The notes below the pieces were generated by a model. It ran no database searches. It saw nothing but the letters and a program-made list of their open reading frames with translations, and was not told where the DNA came from. A stretch of DNA of 64,000 nucleotides from Phallus indusiatus. Its lineage: Eukaryota > Basidiomycota > Agaricomycetes > Phallales > Phallaceae. How positions within the stretch are numbered: position 1 is the stretch's first letter; each line of letters opens with the position of its first letter. Shown one piece after another: positions 46,704-57,960 of the stretch. Location: the NCBI GenBank assembly GCA_027605045.1, contig JAQFWX010000028.1, positions 310,001 through 374,000 on the forward strand, given 5' to 3'. A program made the translations under genes and the position numbers.

Positions 46704-47850
46704 CCTGTTGGGCTTGGGCGGAAAACCCGTGTCAGTAACTTGGGCAACTATTGACTCAATGTCATTCTTGTTGCAGCTGATAGTTAGCCAGATCACTTCA
46801 TCCTCCTTTTTTTTCCCAAGCTGTATATTCACATATTTATTTAACCCGTTCCATATCACATCAGTGATATTCGCTAAATGTTACGGACATTGAGACCAGC
46901 ATTACTCAACTTGCCCATCATGATCCAAATTGAATTTATTTAAAGTACGTCGAGAACAAGGATTGTGTACTGAGATCACATTTCTTTACAGAACATGGCA
47001 TGTCAGTAATATCAACCAAACATTCATGGCAGTCAGACTTTTGAAGTTACAGCCGTAGAGATGAAATTACTTTGTCCAGTATATCGATCAGACCGTCATA
47101 TTGAGCTTGACAGAAGACGTCCGAAGTGTCTTCATAAATTCGCCTTGTAACCAGAACATATAGCTCAAGGACTTTGTAAAAACGCAAGAGTGGAGCATTG
47201 AACAATGTGTTGGAGTTACGACGCGGTCACCGTAGATTAGAATCTATATTACATTACATAACGCGCTGTACATAGTGACCTGAGGCGCCGGCCAAAAGAC
47301 TTCGTCTTTTGACCGAAGCTCCTCAGGTACGTTTGTCTAGCTATACTTAATACACGTCTTTTGACCGAAGCTCCTCAGAACTTCACTCAACACAATGTGG
47401 AGTAACCAGAACCAAACAGTACTCGAGGAGGTAGGGCTCTTCAAGCTCTCGTCCCGGTTATCAAATTCAAGGCGATATGGCCAGAATTTTTATTAAAGGC
47501 CACTCGGGATGGAGTCAAGTCTTCAGGTAATTAAATTTCTTGAGGATGTCAATATATGCCAATCGTCGCAGTGTTGCGTAATGGATGACCCAAACGAAAG
47601 ATTCAGCGTCGTAGTGAGTTTGGTGTTGAACTCTTGAATTTCTAGTAAAAGGTGAAATCTCCTATTAATCGTGATAAATCCATAGGTCTTAGTAAAGACA
47701 TTGCATCAACGAGCTGGTAGGCTATGGATTGAGTGGTGCCCTATGTACAATGTTGCCTGAACATGTCACTTATAGGCTAAAACATTACGCACCGTAATAG
47801 GAGTGCCACATTGAACATGTATCCAGCTTATGTGGGGTCTTGTCGTCGGT
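46704..47850. other. Intergenic with a hairpin element
   Basis: No gene is visible. The notable structure is the palindrome and direct repeat at 47280-47378, described separately. Confidence 0.5.
47280..47378. repeat. Imperfect palindrome plus 24-bp direct repeat
   Basis: 47280-47326 folds on itself: a stem starting CTGAGG, with the inner arms CAAAAGAC and GTCTTTTG around a 3-nt loop. The right arm (CGTCTTTTGACCGAAGCTCC plus TCAG, 47303-47326) is repeated exactly at 47355-47378. This looks like the end of a small inverted-repeat element or a nested partial copy. Confidence 0.65.
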
Positions 47851-48703
47851 TCAGTCATACCTCCATGTGGGGAAGCGATGACTAAATGGGCAGTCCAATC
47901 GTGTAATACTACGTACCACCATCGAAGTTAATGGAATATGTAGGTCTTTTGTAAGAACAATGGTCATGGGGAGTTCGAATGTTTTCTTGCGAAAAAAGCC
48001 GGCATGCTTCAGAGAACGGATTACTGAGAGAAGGATGTTGACATTGGGATCCATTCCCAGATCGTGGAACTATCTCGCAGAAAAGACGGCGTACAACACG
48101 AACAAAGAGATCCAGATTTTTTCGCATGTCTTTGTCTTTTGAGAACTGGGCGGCATCCCTGTTGAAGATAGCCACACAGAAGCGACTGCCGAATATGAAC
48201 AGACCGATGGAGAAAGCTGTAATGACTTCGCAAACAAATAGAGTCGTGCGTAATCTGCCGCTTGAGCGACAAGATTTGTTACTAGGACATTATCGTTGAA
48301 GGCGTTTATGAGCGACAAGGCGAAAAAACCTACCAGAGGATCCATCATAGCACACTCTTTTACTCTTGACTTCCTTATAAATTTTTCGGCATCAGCGTGA
48401 ACATCTTTCTCTTCCCCCATACAATGTTCCAGATAGCATACCGTCAGCTAGCTCGACAAGATCCAACAAAGTTTTCTTACTATTGACAAATTCAGCATTG
48501 GTTCTCATATCTTCTATGCACTTGTTAACAAGGCCATCATCGATCTTATCGATACCCGGTCGATCAAGTACATTATCGTTGCCGAAATCTAAACACACGA
48601 TAAACTCGTTCTTCAAATACTGATGAACTTCCCTTGGGTGACAGGAGCCAGAACCGGGGAAATGATTGGATTTTACACCAGTCTGTGAGGATAACGTTGA
48701 CAT
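47851..48703 (-). pseudogene. Broken gene, frames shifted, family not recognised
   Basis: Successive minus-strand frames read as plausible protein but do not join: 48703-48392 (VHQYLKNEFIVCLDFGNDN, then KKTLLDLVELADGMLSG), 48420-48070 (RKSRVKECAMMDPLVGFFAL, then AFNDNVLVTNL), and a third frame around 48230-48080 with a hydrophobic helix (ITAFSIGLFIFGSRFCVAIF) followed by a charged segment. The first break falls in a run of five G at about 48417-48421, where one base fewer would join the frames. No splice sites explain the shifts. Either a decayed membrane-associated gene or chance frames; I do not recognise the family. Confidence 0.35.
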
Positions 48704-48994
48704 TATTAGTGAAATTTTCTTCTCGAGCGAGCCGTTTTAATAGATGTACCTCTGACTATAGATAGTTAGAACTCTCTTCGGAATCCGAGTCGCTGGCCGG
48801 AGTGGCCATAAGTTTTTTTAGAAAAAAAACAAGGGCTTGAAAACTGGACACAATAAGAGCGGGAGTAAGTTCTCGTGTGCCGCAGCAAAATTATGTGTCT
48901 ATAAGGCTTTTGGCAAGTGTTTTTGGTGAAAGAATGAAAGGAGAGTCGTGAAAGAGTAATGGAAGAATTGGCCCGAGTCAGGAGTGTCAAGTGA
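48704..48994. other. Spacer left of the inverted repeat
   Basis: No gene seen. A minus-strand frame of 74 codons has no motif. Confidence 0.45.
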
Positions 48995-49365
48995 GGGGCG
49001 CACTGATGGTCGTAGACTCGAACCCAGTCCCTACTTTCCCACGGCTAGGGAGGCCCAAGCCTTCGTCCGTAGGGACTGGGAAAAAAACTCGCGTTTTGAG
49101 GGAGCTCTACAAACGCCTTAGGGCTCTCCCTAAGCGTGGGAAAGTAGGGGCTGTACGGTTGCCGAGGAGTATCAGGTCTGTTTTTTTTCAAAAGCAGGTG
49201 CCGCGCCTCGGTTAAATGCTGAGAAATACACACGTGATCAGATTTAGGTCATAGAGAATCAAAAGGGCCAGATTAGGGAAGTCTCGGTAGCCTAGTGGTT
49301 AAGGCGGGTGAAGCTGAGTATAGGTCGCCAGTTCAATTTTTTGCATTCACCACTTTTTTGAATAA
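48995..49365 (+). repeat. Left arm of a large inverted repeat, with tRNA-like sequence
   Basis: Matches, in reverse complement, 50197-49950 on the other side of a spacer of about 590 bp, after subtracting a 129-bp insert at 49025-49153. Positions 49283-49356 resemble a tRNA: TAGCCTAGTGG fits the A box of RNA polymerase III promoters, and a degraded B box (AGTTCAATTTT) follows about 40 nt later, with CACCA at the end. The acceptor stem does not pair, so it is not a functional tRNA. Confidence 0.7.
49025..49153. mobile_element. MITE-like insert nested in the left arm
   Basis: A 129-bp insert with terminal inverted repeats: it starts CAGTCCCTACTTTCCCAC and ends with the near complement GTGGGAAAGTAGGGGCTG. 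It is missing from the right arm, where the flanks (CTCGAACCCA and TACGGTTGCC) almost meet. A second inner inverted copy of the 5' end (GTAGGGACTGGG at 49069) suggests internal rearrangement. A clean target-site duplication is not visible. Confidence 0.65.
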
Positions 49366-49949
49366 GTGACTAGTAAGCTGTACTTCGGTATTATTACTAA
49401 ATCAAAAAGAATTGAGATGTTAGTAACGTTACACGCCCAGCTGGACTCCAGATTTGTTTCACCTTGTCGAGTTGCCGTTCAGGAATCAGCAAAACATAGA
49501 AACAAAACAATCTATTTGATGCTACCTCAGAAGTTTGGGTTTAGCGCCGACAACTAGATACAAGCCTGATTTGGAGCTAAACAACATCGAAATGACGTTG
49601 ACCTCTGCAGCTGAGCGTGTAGAGGTATTTTGGAGTGCTTTCTCTCTTTTGTTATTATTTTCATTGAGTTCATTGAGTTGTTGAGAAACCAGAAGGGGTG
49701 AATAAAATTCTGAAGTTGTTATTCAATTTGTTCACATATATCCAGTATTATACACAACACCCTTGTTGTCAGTTCTCAATGCTTATTTCAAGATCATTGT
49801 CCCGGAGGATATTAGTGAATATCTCCACTTTTTTTCACTTTTCACAAGCAGTTTTATCATCACCTTGCAATATATATGTTTCAAAAATTGGCGATATAGC
49901 TATTAATCAACAGTTTACCTAGAGTAATTGAAAGAAAAAAGATGCTAGC
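49366..49949. other. Interior of the inverted-repeat element
   Basis: About 580 bp of AT-rich sequence between the arms. Two short plus-strand frames (49366-49557 and 49698-49922) show no transposase motif. The element appears non-autonomous. Confidence 0.5.
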
Positions 49950-50197
49950 CATTCGGTCCAAAAATTGGTGGACGCAAAAAATCGAACCGGCGACTGATGC
50001 CTAATTTCACCAGCCCTTAACCACTAGGCTAACGAGGCTTCCCTTTTGTGATTCTTTTGGTTCTCTATCACCTAAATATGGTCACGTGTGTATTTCTCAG
50101 CATTTAACCGAGGCGCGGCACCTGCTTTTGAAAAAAAACAGACCTGATACTCCTCGGCAACCGTAGGCTGGGTTCGAGTCTAACTATGATGGTCGCG
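49950..50197 (-). repeat. Right arm of the large inverted repeat, with tRNA-like sequence
   Basis: Reverse-complement partner of the left arm. On the minus strand 50038-49966 reads GCCTCGTTAGCCTAGTGG, a good A box with a D-arm-like AGCC/GGCT pair, then CCGGTTCGATTTT (closer to a B box than the left arm) and CACCA. A further GGTTCGAGTC sits on the plus strand at 50171-50180. It lacks the MITE-like insert, giving an empty-site comparison. Confidence 0.7.
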
Positions 50198-51282
50198 TGA
50201 ATCTCGTGGGCACGTGACAGACATGACATGTGACATGTGACAGCCGACTTAGGCTTTTGAAAAAAATTTCTTTCGCGTATGTCAGTTTAGAAAGGAATCA
50301 TAAAAACTTTTATATCGGGGACTTTCAATTGATATTTTTGCATGTAGGCGGGAATTGATTTTATACTGGTGAGCCTACTCACTGCGTTAGGAATCCTGGG
50401 ATTCTGACTCTGAGTCTCAGTAAAATCATAACGATGGCTATAGAACATTTTGGCAACGCCTGGAGAAGATGTTTCGCACACAAGTAACGGGATTATCAAA
50501 GACTTGGTATCTCAAACGAAGAGAACACTATTAGTCGGTCTGGACCACGAGAAGAAAAAAACGGCGTGAAACGTACGCAGATGATCCGGCTTCGAAACAT
50601 CCCAGTCACGGATGTCAATGGTGCTCTGTTCTAACTTGCCAAGCCCTCGAGTTTGTGTGCTATGATGACGTATAATGTATGTTCATGTTGCGATCTTATA
50701 CGATATAATGTTTTAACTTTGAGTGAAGTCAGATATGTGAAGGCGACCGATCTGCGGATGATCTTGAACGGATTAGTATAGTAAGCAAACTGTCCTTTTT
50801 GTATATGTCCACTAAATCGTATCCAAGAGATTTTGACTTAGATAATCACGATGTTGTATTACGAATATCTCCTCTGATTCTGTTCCGTGCCCGAAATACT
50901 CGTTGACTATATATACTTCTGAGCACAATCCCTCTCACCAGTAATCGGCCCATGAATTCATGTAAGAATTCAGTTTCACATTATACAAAAGCTCGCAATA
51001 TTGAGACACTCTTCTAGGTTCTTATCCGCATATCTTACTAGAGAAAGTTCGGAGGTGGGCCTGCTAAACGGGCATCCGGCGATCGGATGACTGCCTCAGC
51101 TCCGATGAATGCAAAGGGCAGGGCACAATATGATACTCCCCGTGTCCGATTTCATTCACCGGAGTAGATTAGTGAGACCCTTTTCGGTCAGTTGTACCCA
51201 GCAATTACAAAAAGCTTCCAGCTCTCTGAACGTACATTTTCCTTGTTCCTTCTACCGCCTTCAACCTAGTTGCCATAACATA
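50198..51282. other. Intergenic, upstream of the Baeyer-Villiger monooxygenase
   Basis: No gene supported. The frame upstream of the monooxygenase start (from 51109) is open and would add 58 residues, but it does not resemble the conserved N-terminus of the family. Confidence 0.45.
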
Positions 51283-53186
51283 ATGTCAAAAGGTCAAACA
51301 CGATATAATGACATTGTCTGCATAGGAATAGGCATATCGGGTATCTGTTTAGGCGCACAGTTGAAGAGAAAGTGGAATTTTACGGACATTCATCTTTACG
51401 ACAGAAACGAGTCGTTTGGTGGCACTTGGCTTGCTAACAACTATCCAGGTCGGTTCTAAACACTTACATGGTTCAATTGCCTAAATTTGCGTGGTTTTAT
51501 TTTTCAGGTATTGCATGGTTAGTGCTCTCCCCACACCGAGTAGCGACATGGTCTCACGCATATTCCTTTCTTATCATACACCAGTGATGTCCCGACTATC
51601 CTCTACTCCTTCTCCTTCGAACGATTCACGGACATGTCCAAAATGTTTGCACCGGGGTCCAGCATCCGTGATTACCTTTCCCACGTCGTCGACAAATACG
51701 AATTACGCCCACGCATGACGTTCTCCACCAACTTTCTCTCAGCCACATGGGACGAAGCTCGCCATCTTTGGGCAGTCCAACTTAAAGATCTCAAAACAGG
51801 GGAAACTTACATCCACGAATGTCGCGTCCTGTATTCGGCTATTGGCATCCTCAATACAGCTTCAAACCCGGCTATCCCCGGTTTAGAGACCTTCAAAGGC
51901 CCCATCGTTCATACCTTCGGGTGGCCGGAGAACGTGGACTTGACGGACAAGAATGTCGTCATAATTGGGAACGGTAGCAGCGCCACGCAAGTCATCCCGG
52001 CGATCCTCAAGGCCTCCAAATCCATAACTCAATTCTTTCGTTCAGCCCATTATTACTATCCAATTCGTAATGAACCTTACACTGGTCTGTTAAAATGGGG
52101 ATTGAAGTTTCCGGTCTCTTACAAGTTAATTCGGCTGGAACTCTTTCGACTCACCGAAATAACTGGACGCGGGTTCAGGAAGGATAAAAAGGGAAACAAG
52201 ATCAGAGAGGAAAGCGCCGAGGTTTGCCTACAGTTCATGAAAAAGACCGCTCCTGAGAAGTATCACACCATTCTAACACCAAATTATCCTGTTGGATGCA
52301 AGGCAAGTCCTTGAAATATTTGTATCTGTCTTTTTCTCCTCCGCTCAACCTCAAACCAGCGACGCGTCTGCGACAACGTTGAAACCGGCTACTTCCGTGC
52401 TCTTCACTCCGACAAGGTTCATATCACCAAAGATCCCATCGCACAAATCATTCCAGAAGGTGTGCGAACGGCTGACAACACGATTTATCCTGCTGATGTC
52501 ATTATCACCGCCACCGGGTTCAACACCAGCAATGCCGGTTACCATGATCTTGCGATAATGGGCAAAGGTGGCAAGAGCCTGCACGAGTACTGGGAAAAGG
52601 ATACGGTCGTTCCGACCGCTTATAATACTACATGCATGCCTGGGTGTAAGTTTTAGTTCTCTGTTTTTTGACAATAGTAGGTTTACTTCCTTTCCCCGCA
52701 GTTCCAAACTTCTTTCTGCTTTTCGGTCCAAGTAGTTTAACAGGACACACGAGCGTAATAATAGCAATAGAAAACATAGTCAACTACTCGATGAGACTCA
52801 TCAAACCGATTATCATATCCAAAAAGGCCCTCGAGGTTGACGTTAAACCTGAGGCTGCACAGAAATATTGCACCGATTTAGATAACGCGAATGAAAACAT
52901 TATTGTCGGAGAATGCAATAGTGTAAGTTCATAAAAGTTGATTGCACCAGTTAGATCTCATAGCATTGTTTTTTTTAGTTCTATTTAGTGAAAGGAAAAA
53001 ATCGAGGTGTACATCCCTGGTCTCAATACCATTTTTGGTGGAAAACTACTTTTATAAAGTGGAATGATTTCTCTTACACCGTGCGTCCTCCCTTTTCCCT
53101 AGTTACGTTATTAAATGTGTTAATTTACCTGACCCATACAGTACAAAGAATCGTCCCCAAAAACAACCAACTCCCCGGAAAACTAG
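51283..53186 (+). CDS. Baeyer-Villiger-type flavin monooxygenase
   Basis: A 515-residue FAD- and NADPH-dependent monooxygenase in seven exons: 51283-51448, 51508-51517, 51585-52302, 52360-52645, 52702-52922, 52979-53080, 53142-53186. It has the FAD Rossmann motif GIGISG (15-20), GGTWLANNYPG then CDVPTILYSFSFE, the type I Baeyer-Villiger fingerprint FKGPIVHTFGWP (162-173, fits FxGxxxHxxxWP exactly) and the NADPH motif IGNGSSATQ (186-194). ATGFNTSN and PNFFLLFGPSSLTGHTS are late conserved blocks. Exon 2 is a 10-nt microexon inside PGIACD. The intron after exon 3 has a GC donor. It would insert oxygen next to a carbonyl, turning ketones into esters or lactones; substrate unknown. A start at 51109 is possible but adds an unconserved extension. 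Confidence 0.9.
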
Positions 53187-54783
53187 ATGCTTTCTTATAC
53201 AGTATGCAACCCTCATAGTATCAGTCGTATCACTACCACGACGTCGTGGATAGAACTTTTCGATTTCTTGGATTCGGGCTTGGAATACAGCTGCAAGTCC
53301 TATTTACAATGAACCTTGGAGTATCTTCCCTCATTCGTACATATATATATTTATCACATACCTTCAGATTATATCATTTTCATTTATTTATATCACGCAC
53401 TTAAGCGTGCTCTGAATCCGCACAACTAGCGATACCGGTATCAAAAGGAGGAAGCCCGTCGAAAGAAAAGCATCCAATGACATCGATGTGAGACAGCAAG
53501 GTAGTCCGCGTCACTCAATGTGTGCATTGTGTTTATCGCGGCAATAAGGTCTAAAGTACGAATCTGGCGCCGATTCGACCGCAATCATGACCAAAGTAAG
53601 GGTACGATGAAAAGGAAGACAATTCTCCTCCATAGATCCCTCTTCCGTTTTGTGCAGATAGATTCGTACGGTCGTAAATGCAAAAGGTTCTCTCCGATTT
53701 CAATCCTTTGTTCATTTGAGTAGACAGCCGTAATCTGTTCGTCAATCAAGCTCAGAGTTCTGACAAGCTTCATTAAGAATTTATTGAACCGCAGTTGATA
53801 AAGGCATTTCGACGCAATGGGGTTCTCGCGATACATTGGGAATAAATTATCTTCTTTATAGGCCTCATGCTTCGTTTCACAGTCATGCCGGACCTTCATT
53901 TACAGTTTTCGATACCCAATCCTACCCAATCCGACTTTTCTAATGGAAGCTTGTCAACGCTAGTTCTTCTTCTTTTTTCTTTCTCAACATCAGAATAAAA
54001 GAAAAACGTTCATTGCATCTCGGAGTTGTACCTTTCTACCCACCATTTCCTTTACCATCACCACTTTACTTTTTGTGATAACAACAAATACAGTGCTGTT
54101 AACGACGGTGAGCCTTCTTTCTTTTGCCTTGAAATATAAGGTTCATGTATCTCAAACAGTGGATGAAAAAGGTAAAAAGCCTGAATTGATTGACTTCAAA
54201 TCGCATTGGCTAATATCCCTCATCAGGCTGCAGACGAGACGTCTAAGCCGGTGCCAGCTCGACAAGGCATCGTGCCTCCGGGTATATTTTATCCATTTTG
54301 CGTAGTGCAGGAGATCTCACGGTACCTCTCTAACCAGTTGTAGAGTAGGTGGCTTTCGCAAAGTCATTGCGATCATCGTGGAAATCAAGGTTCGTTTAAA
54401 TTGCTCATTTTTCGCTCAATAACTTGAACATTTATTGTATTCCCCTCCCGAAGAACATAACTCTGAATCCAGAAATTGATGATCTCGGAAGACTTGGCGG
54501 CGCGTTTTTGAATGTCTTGACGAACCGTATGCCCGAGTGAAGGAAAGTGAGGCGGGGATTCGGAGGACAATTTGTCCTTCGCCATCGATTAGACCCGTAG
54601 GTCTTTCTCTCTGGTATCAGTACAGGCCAAACCGGATTCATCTTTTTGCACCACAGACACAGGGCAGGAGATGAGAGATGAGATGCAGGCGATTCAAGCG
54701 GAGACCCCGTGTCTAAGGCTCATCCACCGAGATGACCACCTATTGGAGATCAAGCGGTGCAAACGGGGCCTGTAAAGTGGATC
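53187..54783. other. Gene-poor region downstream of the monooxygenase
   Basis: No intact gene. Open frames on both strands overlap and lack motifs. From about 54525 the sequence has similarity to 45568-45700, part of the dispersed decayed family. Confidence 0.45.
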
Positions 54784-55036
54784 TGGAGGCGTTGTCGTAC
54801 GTGCCATTAACTATTATCAAGGTGATTTTGGATAACCAAGTAATTTAGCTCGCTTTCGACCCCCAAATACAAGAGACTCTGAATGTGCTAAGACGATTAG
54901 CCTTCTCAGAGTCGGAGAAGTTGGACGCATTGGAAAAAAAAACTCGACGATATCCACGCGGAGCTGAAGGCAGGTCAGGAAAGGCAGATGCGCCTGCTAG
55001 AAGCTATCGCGAAGAAAATGAAAATTTCGGATATCT
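54784..55036 (+). pseudogene. Decayed gene fragment, copy 3 of a dispersed family
   Basis: The best copy of the family. It reads SYVPLTIIKVILDNQVI, a TAG at 54846-54848, then LAFDPQIQETLNVLRRLAF and SESEKLDALEKK. After a run of nine A, in a shifted frame, it continues LDDIHAELKAGQERQMRLL and EAIAKKMKISDI before a stop. A coiled-coil C-terminus is likely. The stop and the frameshift at the A run make it non-functional. The parent protein is not recognised. Confidence 0.55.
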
Positions 55037-55493
55037 GAATTTTAATTTTTACATCAGAATTTCCTGTAATACGCTTAAGTTTTTTTTTTTAGCAGAGGAG
55101 TTTATTTATTATATAGGCTCGGACAACTACTGAATCATGCATGGTGTTATGACATAATTGTAGTAATGTAAAGCTCGAGTGTTGTATCAATATCATTGTC
55201 ATTTATTGTTGAATTACTTTGAGCGATGGAAATGCTACTGTTTTTTTCGAAGAATCAATCTACAACAAGCATCAAAGGAGTGGGACTAACAAATTTCTCA
55301 GTGTCCCAGCGGAGATTTGAGTACGAATATATTTGCGTTCTAGGTATAAAAATACACGTTTGAGCAACTTGTCCCAAACGAACAAGACTGTTCCATAAAT
55401 ACATGCAGGTTCACAGAAAAGGAGAAAGATATGCGTATTTACCATAGCACTATTAAAACACAATCTTTATTTACCACGATACGTTGAGTCGAG
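55037..55493. other. 3' flank of the PHD-like gene
   Basis: No gene visible; AT-rich spacer. Confidence 0.5.
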
Positions 55494-57737
55494 TCATAAC
55501 CCAACACCAACTCTCTTCGACGAAGCTTTGAAAGGTCCGAAACACGTAGCGAGCGCAGGCAAAGTGACTTTCGGCAACTTGTACGACCGACGCGACTTGA
55601 GCTGAGGCAAACGCTGGGCGATAGCATCTAATTGGAGACTTTCCTTCTTCTTTTTCTTCTCCTTATCCCCAGCATTCCCGGGGTCCTGTGGTGGTGCTGC
55701 GTCCGGAACTTTATCCTTCCACATGATCTGATCCGCGCAATCCGAGATCCCTGTTGGATCAAGCTCGTGTTGACGAGATTCCGCAGGCTCTTCTTCCGCT
55801 ACGTCCTTATCTATCTCGATCTCTAGAGATTGATGTCCAGAGCCGCTTCCGTCATCGGACTGAGATGAACTAAGAGGTCCATCTGTGGGCGAGATCTCTT
55901 CGGCGGTCTGCACACCGGCGCCGAAGGCGTCTTCATTTGAAATTGGCTCTAATCCATCCTGGCTGTTGTTGTCCGCTACGGGCTTGGAAAGACATTGATC
56001 CACTTCTGATCTTTCTAAGGAACTGTCGTCAGATGTTTCATCTTGCGCCGTGCGCGTCTCGGGGAGAGGTAAAGGCAGAGGCGGAGACGATGGCAAGCCG
56101 GATTGTAGTGCCTTTGCTGCTGCCGTTTTCATTATATCGACCACCTCACCATCGTGAATTGGAGAGGTTTCTTTGGAGAATGTGGCTGTCACATCGGTAT
56201 GAGAAGATCCGCGACCTTCAGAATGAGTCGCGGCCCCTTCGATATCGGGAGAGGCCTCTACCAAGCGAGCTTCAGTAACAGCAATGGCAATGTTGTCTCC
56301 AGATATTGCACCCTGAATTCGGGTATCTTCTGGTACATCTTTGTCGTTGACATCTTTGTGAAGCTTGTCTTGCCCGTGGACGATGAGATCGGACGGAAGA
56401 GGACCCAAGGAAATGTCGGGTAACGGTGTCGTCGCCGTTTGTGCTTGATCTTTTGCATGGAGAGAATTCGAAGAAGAAAAAGAGGAACCAGCTACCAGCC
56501 TCACTATTCGCAGTGCTGGATGGCGGTTACGGTTGAGTCGTCGTCTTTTGAGCGGTGACTCGTCCGTTAAGCCGTCGCCATCATCGACCGGTGACACATG
56601 TTGATGGCGAAGGTTTGGTTGAAATACTGTAGGCATATGAGGACGTTTTCTTTTGAGGATTCTACGGAGGTCGAGCGATGGCGGCAAAGGCTCGATATCT
56701 GGATCTTTGTTCTCGTAGGGGGGAGGAAGAGTCAGGTCTATCTCGCGAACTTTAGCTGTAGCTGAGGATAATTCTGGGGATATATGAAGGTTGACTGGTA
56801 AAAGCGTAACTTGAGAGGGTATAATATGGAGTTTGGACTGTGTAAAGTTCAGTTAGTCAGACATAAAGCGAACCATTCACTTATGAAACACACCTGGACT
56901 TGTACGATAGGGTTTCGAGAGGGTTTAACTAGATGAACATCATTGTTGTCGCTTATATATAGTGGGTAAACTGGGGATGTCTATAATACGTAAATCAACG
57001 TACACGAGTAGCATTTTCGAAGAAGAAGGCTGAACCATGAGGCTGATGTCGGCATTCGCGGTGAACACAGGCTCAGAACTTGATTCTTGATTCTTGAGCG
57101 GTGGGGACTGTTGAAGTAGTACATTCGTAGACTATAAAAAGCTGTGATAAGCAATAAACCTCTAGATTACACAACTATTACCACATACCGGGGGCTCATT
57201 ATGAAGCGGCAAAGGACGCGTCTTCTCTTTCTCGTTCTCTAGTGAGGCAGAGGGATGATGCGATTGCTTCACTCGCTTTCTGGCCGGTGTAGCATCTCTG
57301 GTAGGTTTGTTAATCGGATTGTTTGCTTTCGCCTGCGCAGGTAGTGCCTGCACACCACCGCGCGTTTTGTCAATTAATCGCGCACGTGCAGGCGAAACTG
57401 AGTCCCATTTTTTCACAAGATGTGGTTGAGCAGGTTTCTTTATCGTCGGCGCCGGTCGTTTTACATTTTCTGTAGCTTTGCAGCCAGGGCAATGCCAGCT
57501 GTCGAGCGAGTCGGTGTGACGACCGTCAGTTGATGCTTTGACCATAAGCAAAAGCACCTCCTTTGGTATAGCAGGTACAATACAAGCTGTATATATAGAA
57601 TTCAATATATTAAACTCTATAATGTTCAAAGTAAAGCACATACTATGGTGTAGCCCAATTCCGCACGAGCATTGCAACAAGAACTTGGCGGGTGTCGAGA
57701 CAGTGGACCTGCAAACCATACATGATCTTCGTGACAT
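55494..57737 (-). CDS. PHD-like zinc-finger protein with long disordered tail
   Basis: A 672-residue protein in five exons: 57737-57644, 57586-57189, 57131-57036, 56980-56894, 56837-55494. The N-terminus carries zinc ligands CMVC, then CSCGIGLHHTC joined across intron 1, then WHCPGC about 45 residues later, a spacing typical of PHD or PHD-like fingers, which read histone tails. The rest is low complexity, rich in Ser, Pro, Asp and Glu, with basic stretches (KRKRP, KRRRLNRNRHP) that could act as nuclear-localisation signals. A nuclear, chromatin-linked role is inferred. It is divergent from the SIKE-like gene with 223 bp between start codons. Confidence 0.75.
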
Positions 57738-57960
57738 TTCGATATGTCCGGGTCCGTTAAGTGGAACTAATCAAGTGTTTGGTATTCTATAACTCATACA
57801 TGACCCTGCCGGCTAAGTTTGAGTAAAGGTGATAGCTTTTTCAAGAAAAGCTTAGTAAGCAGTTTGGCCCACCTCATCCCAGTTCACACAGCTTGGACGG
57901 AACGCGTGCTCTCACTTTTTTTGGCGTTTCCTTTTTTTCTTATCTCTTTCCTCCTCTGTC
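57738..57960. promoter_or_regulatory. Shared divergent promoter, PHD-like and SIKE-like genes
   Basis: The 223-bp interval between two opposite start codons. Pyrimidine-rich runs near 57919-57958 precede the plus-strand ATG, a common feature of fungal promoters. No TATA box is clear. Confidence 0.5.

Noticed and set aside
49283..49356. Functional tRNA gene
   Set aside because: The A box is good, but the acceptor stem does not pair and the T-arm and B box are degraded in both arms, so it is only tRNA-like.
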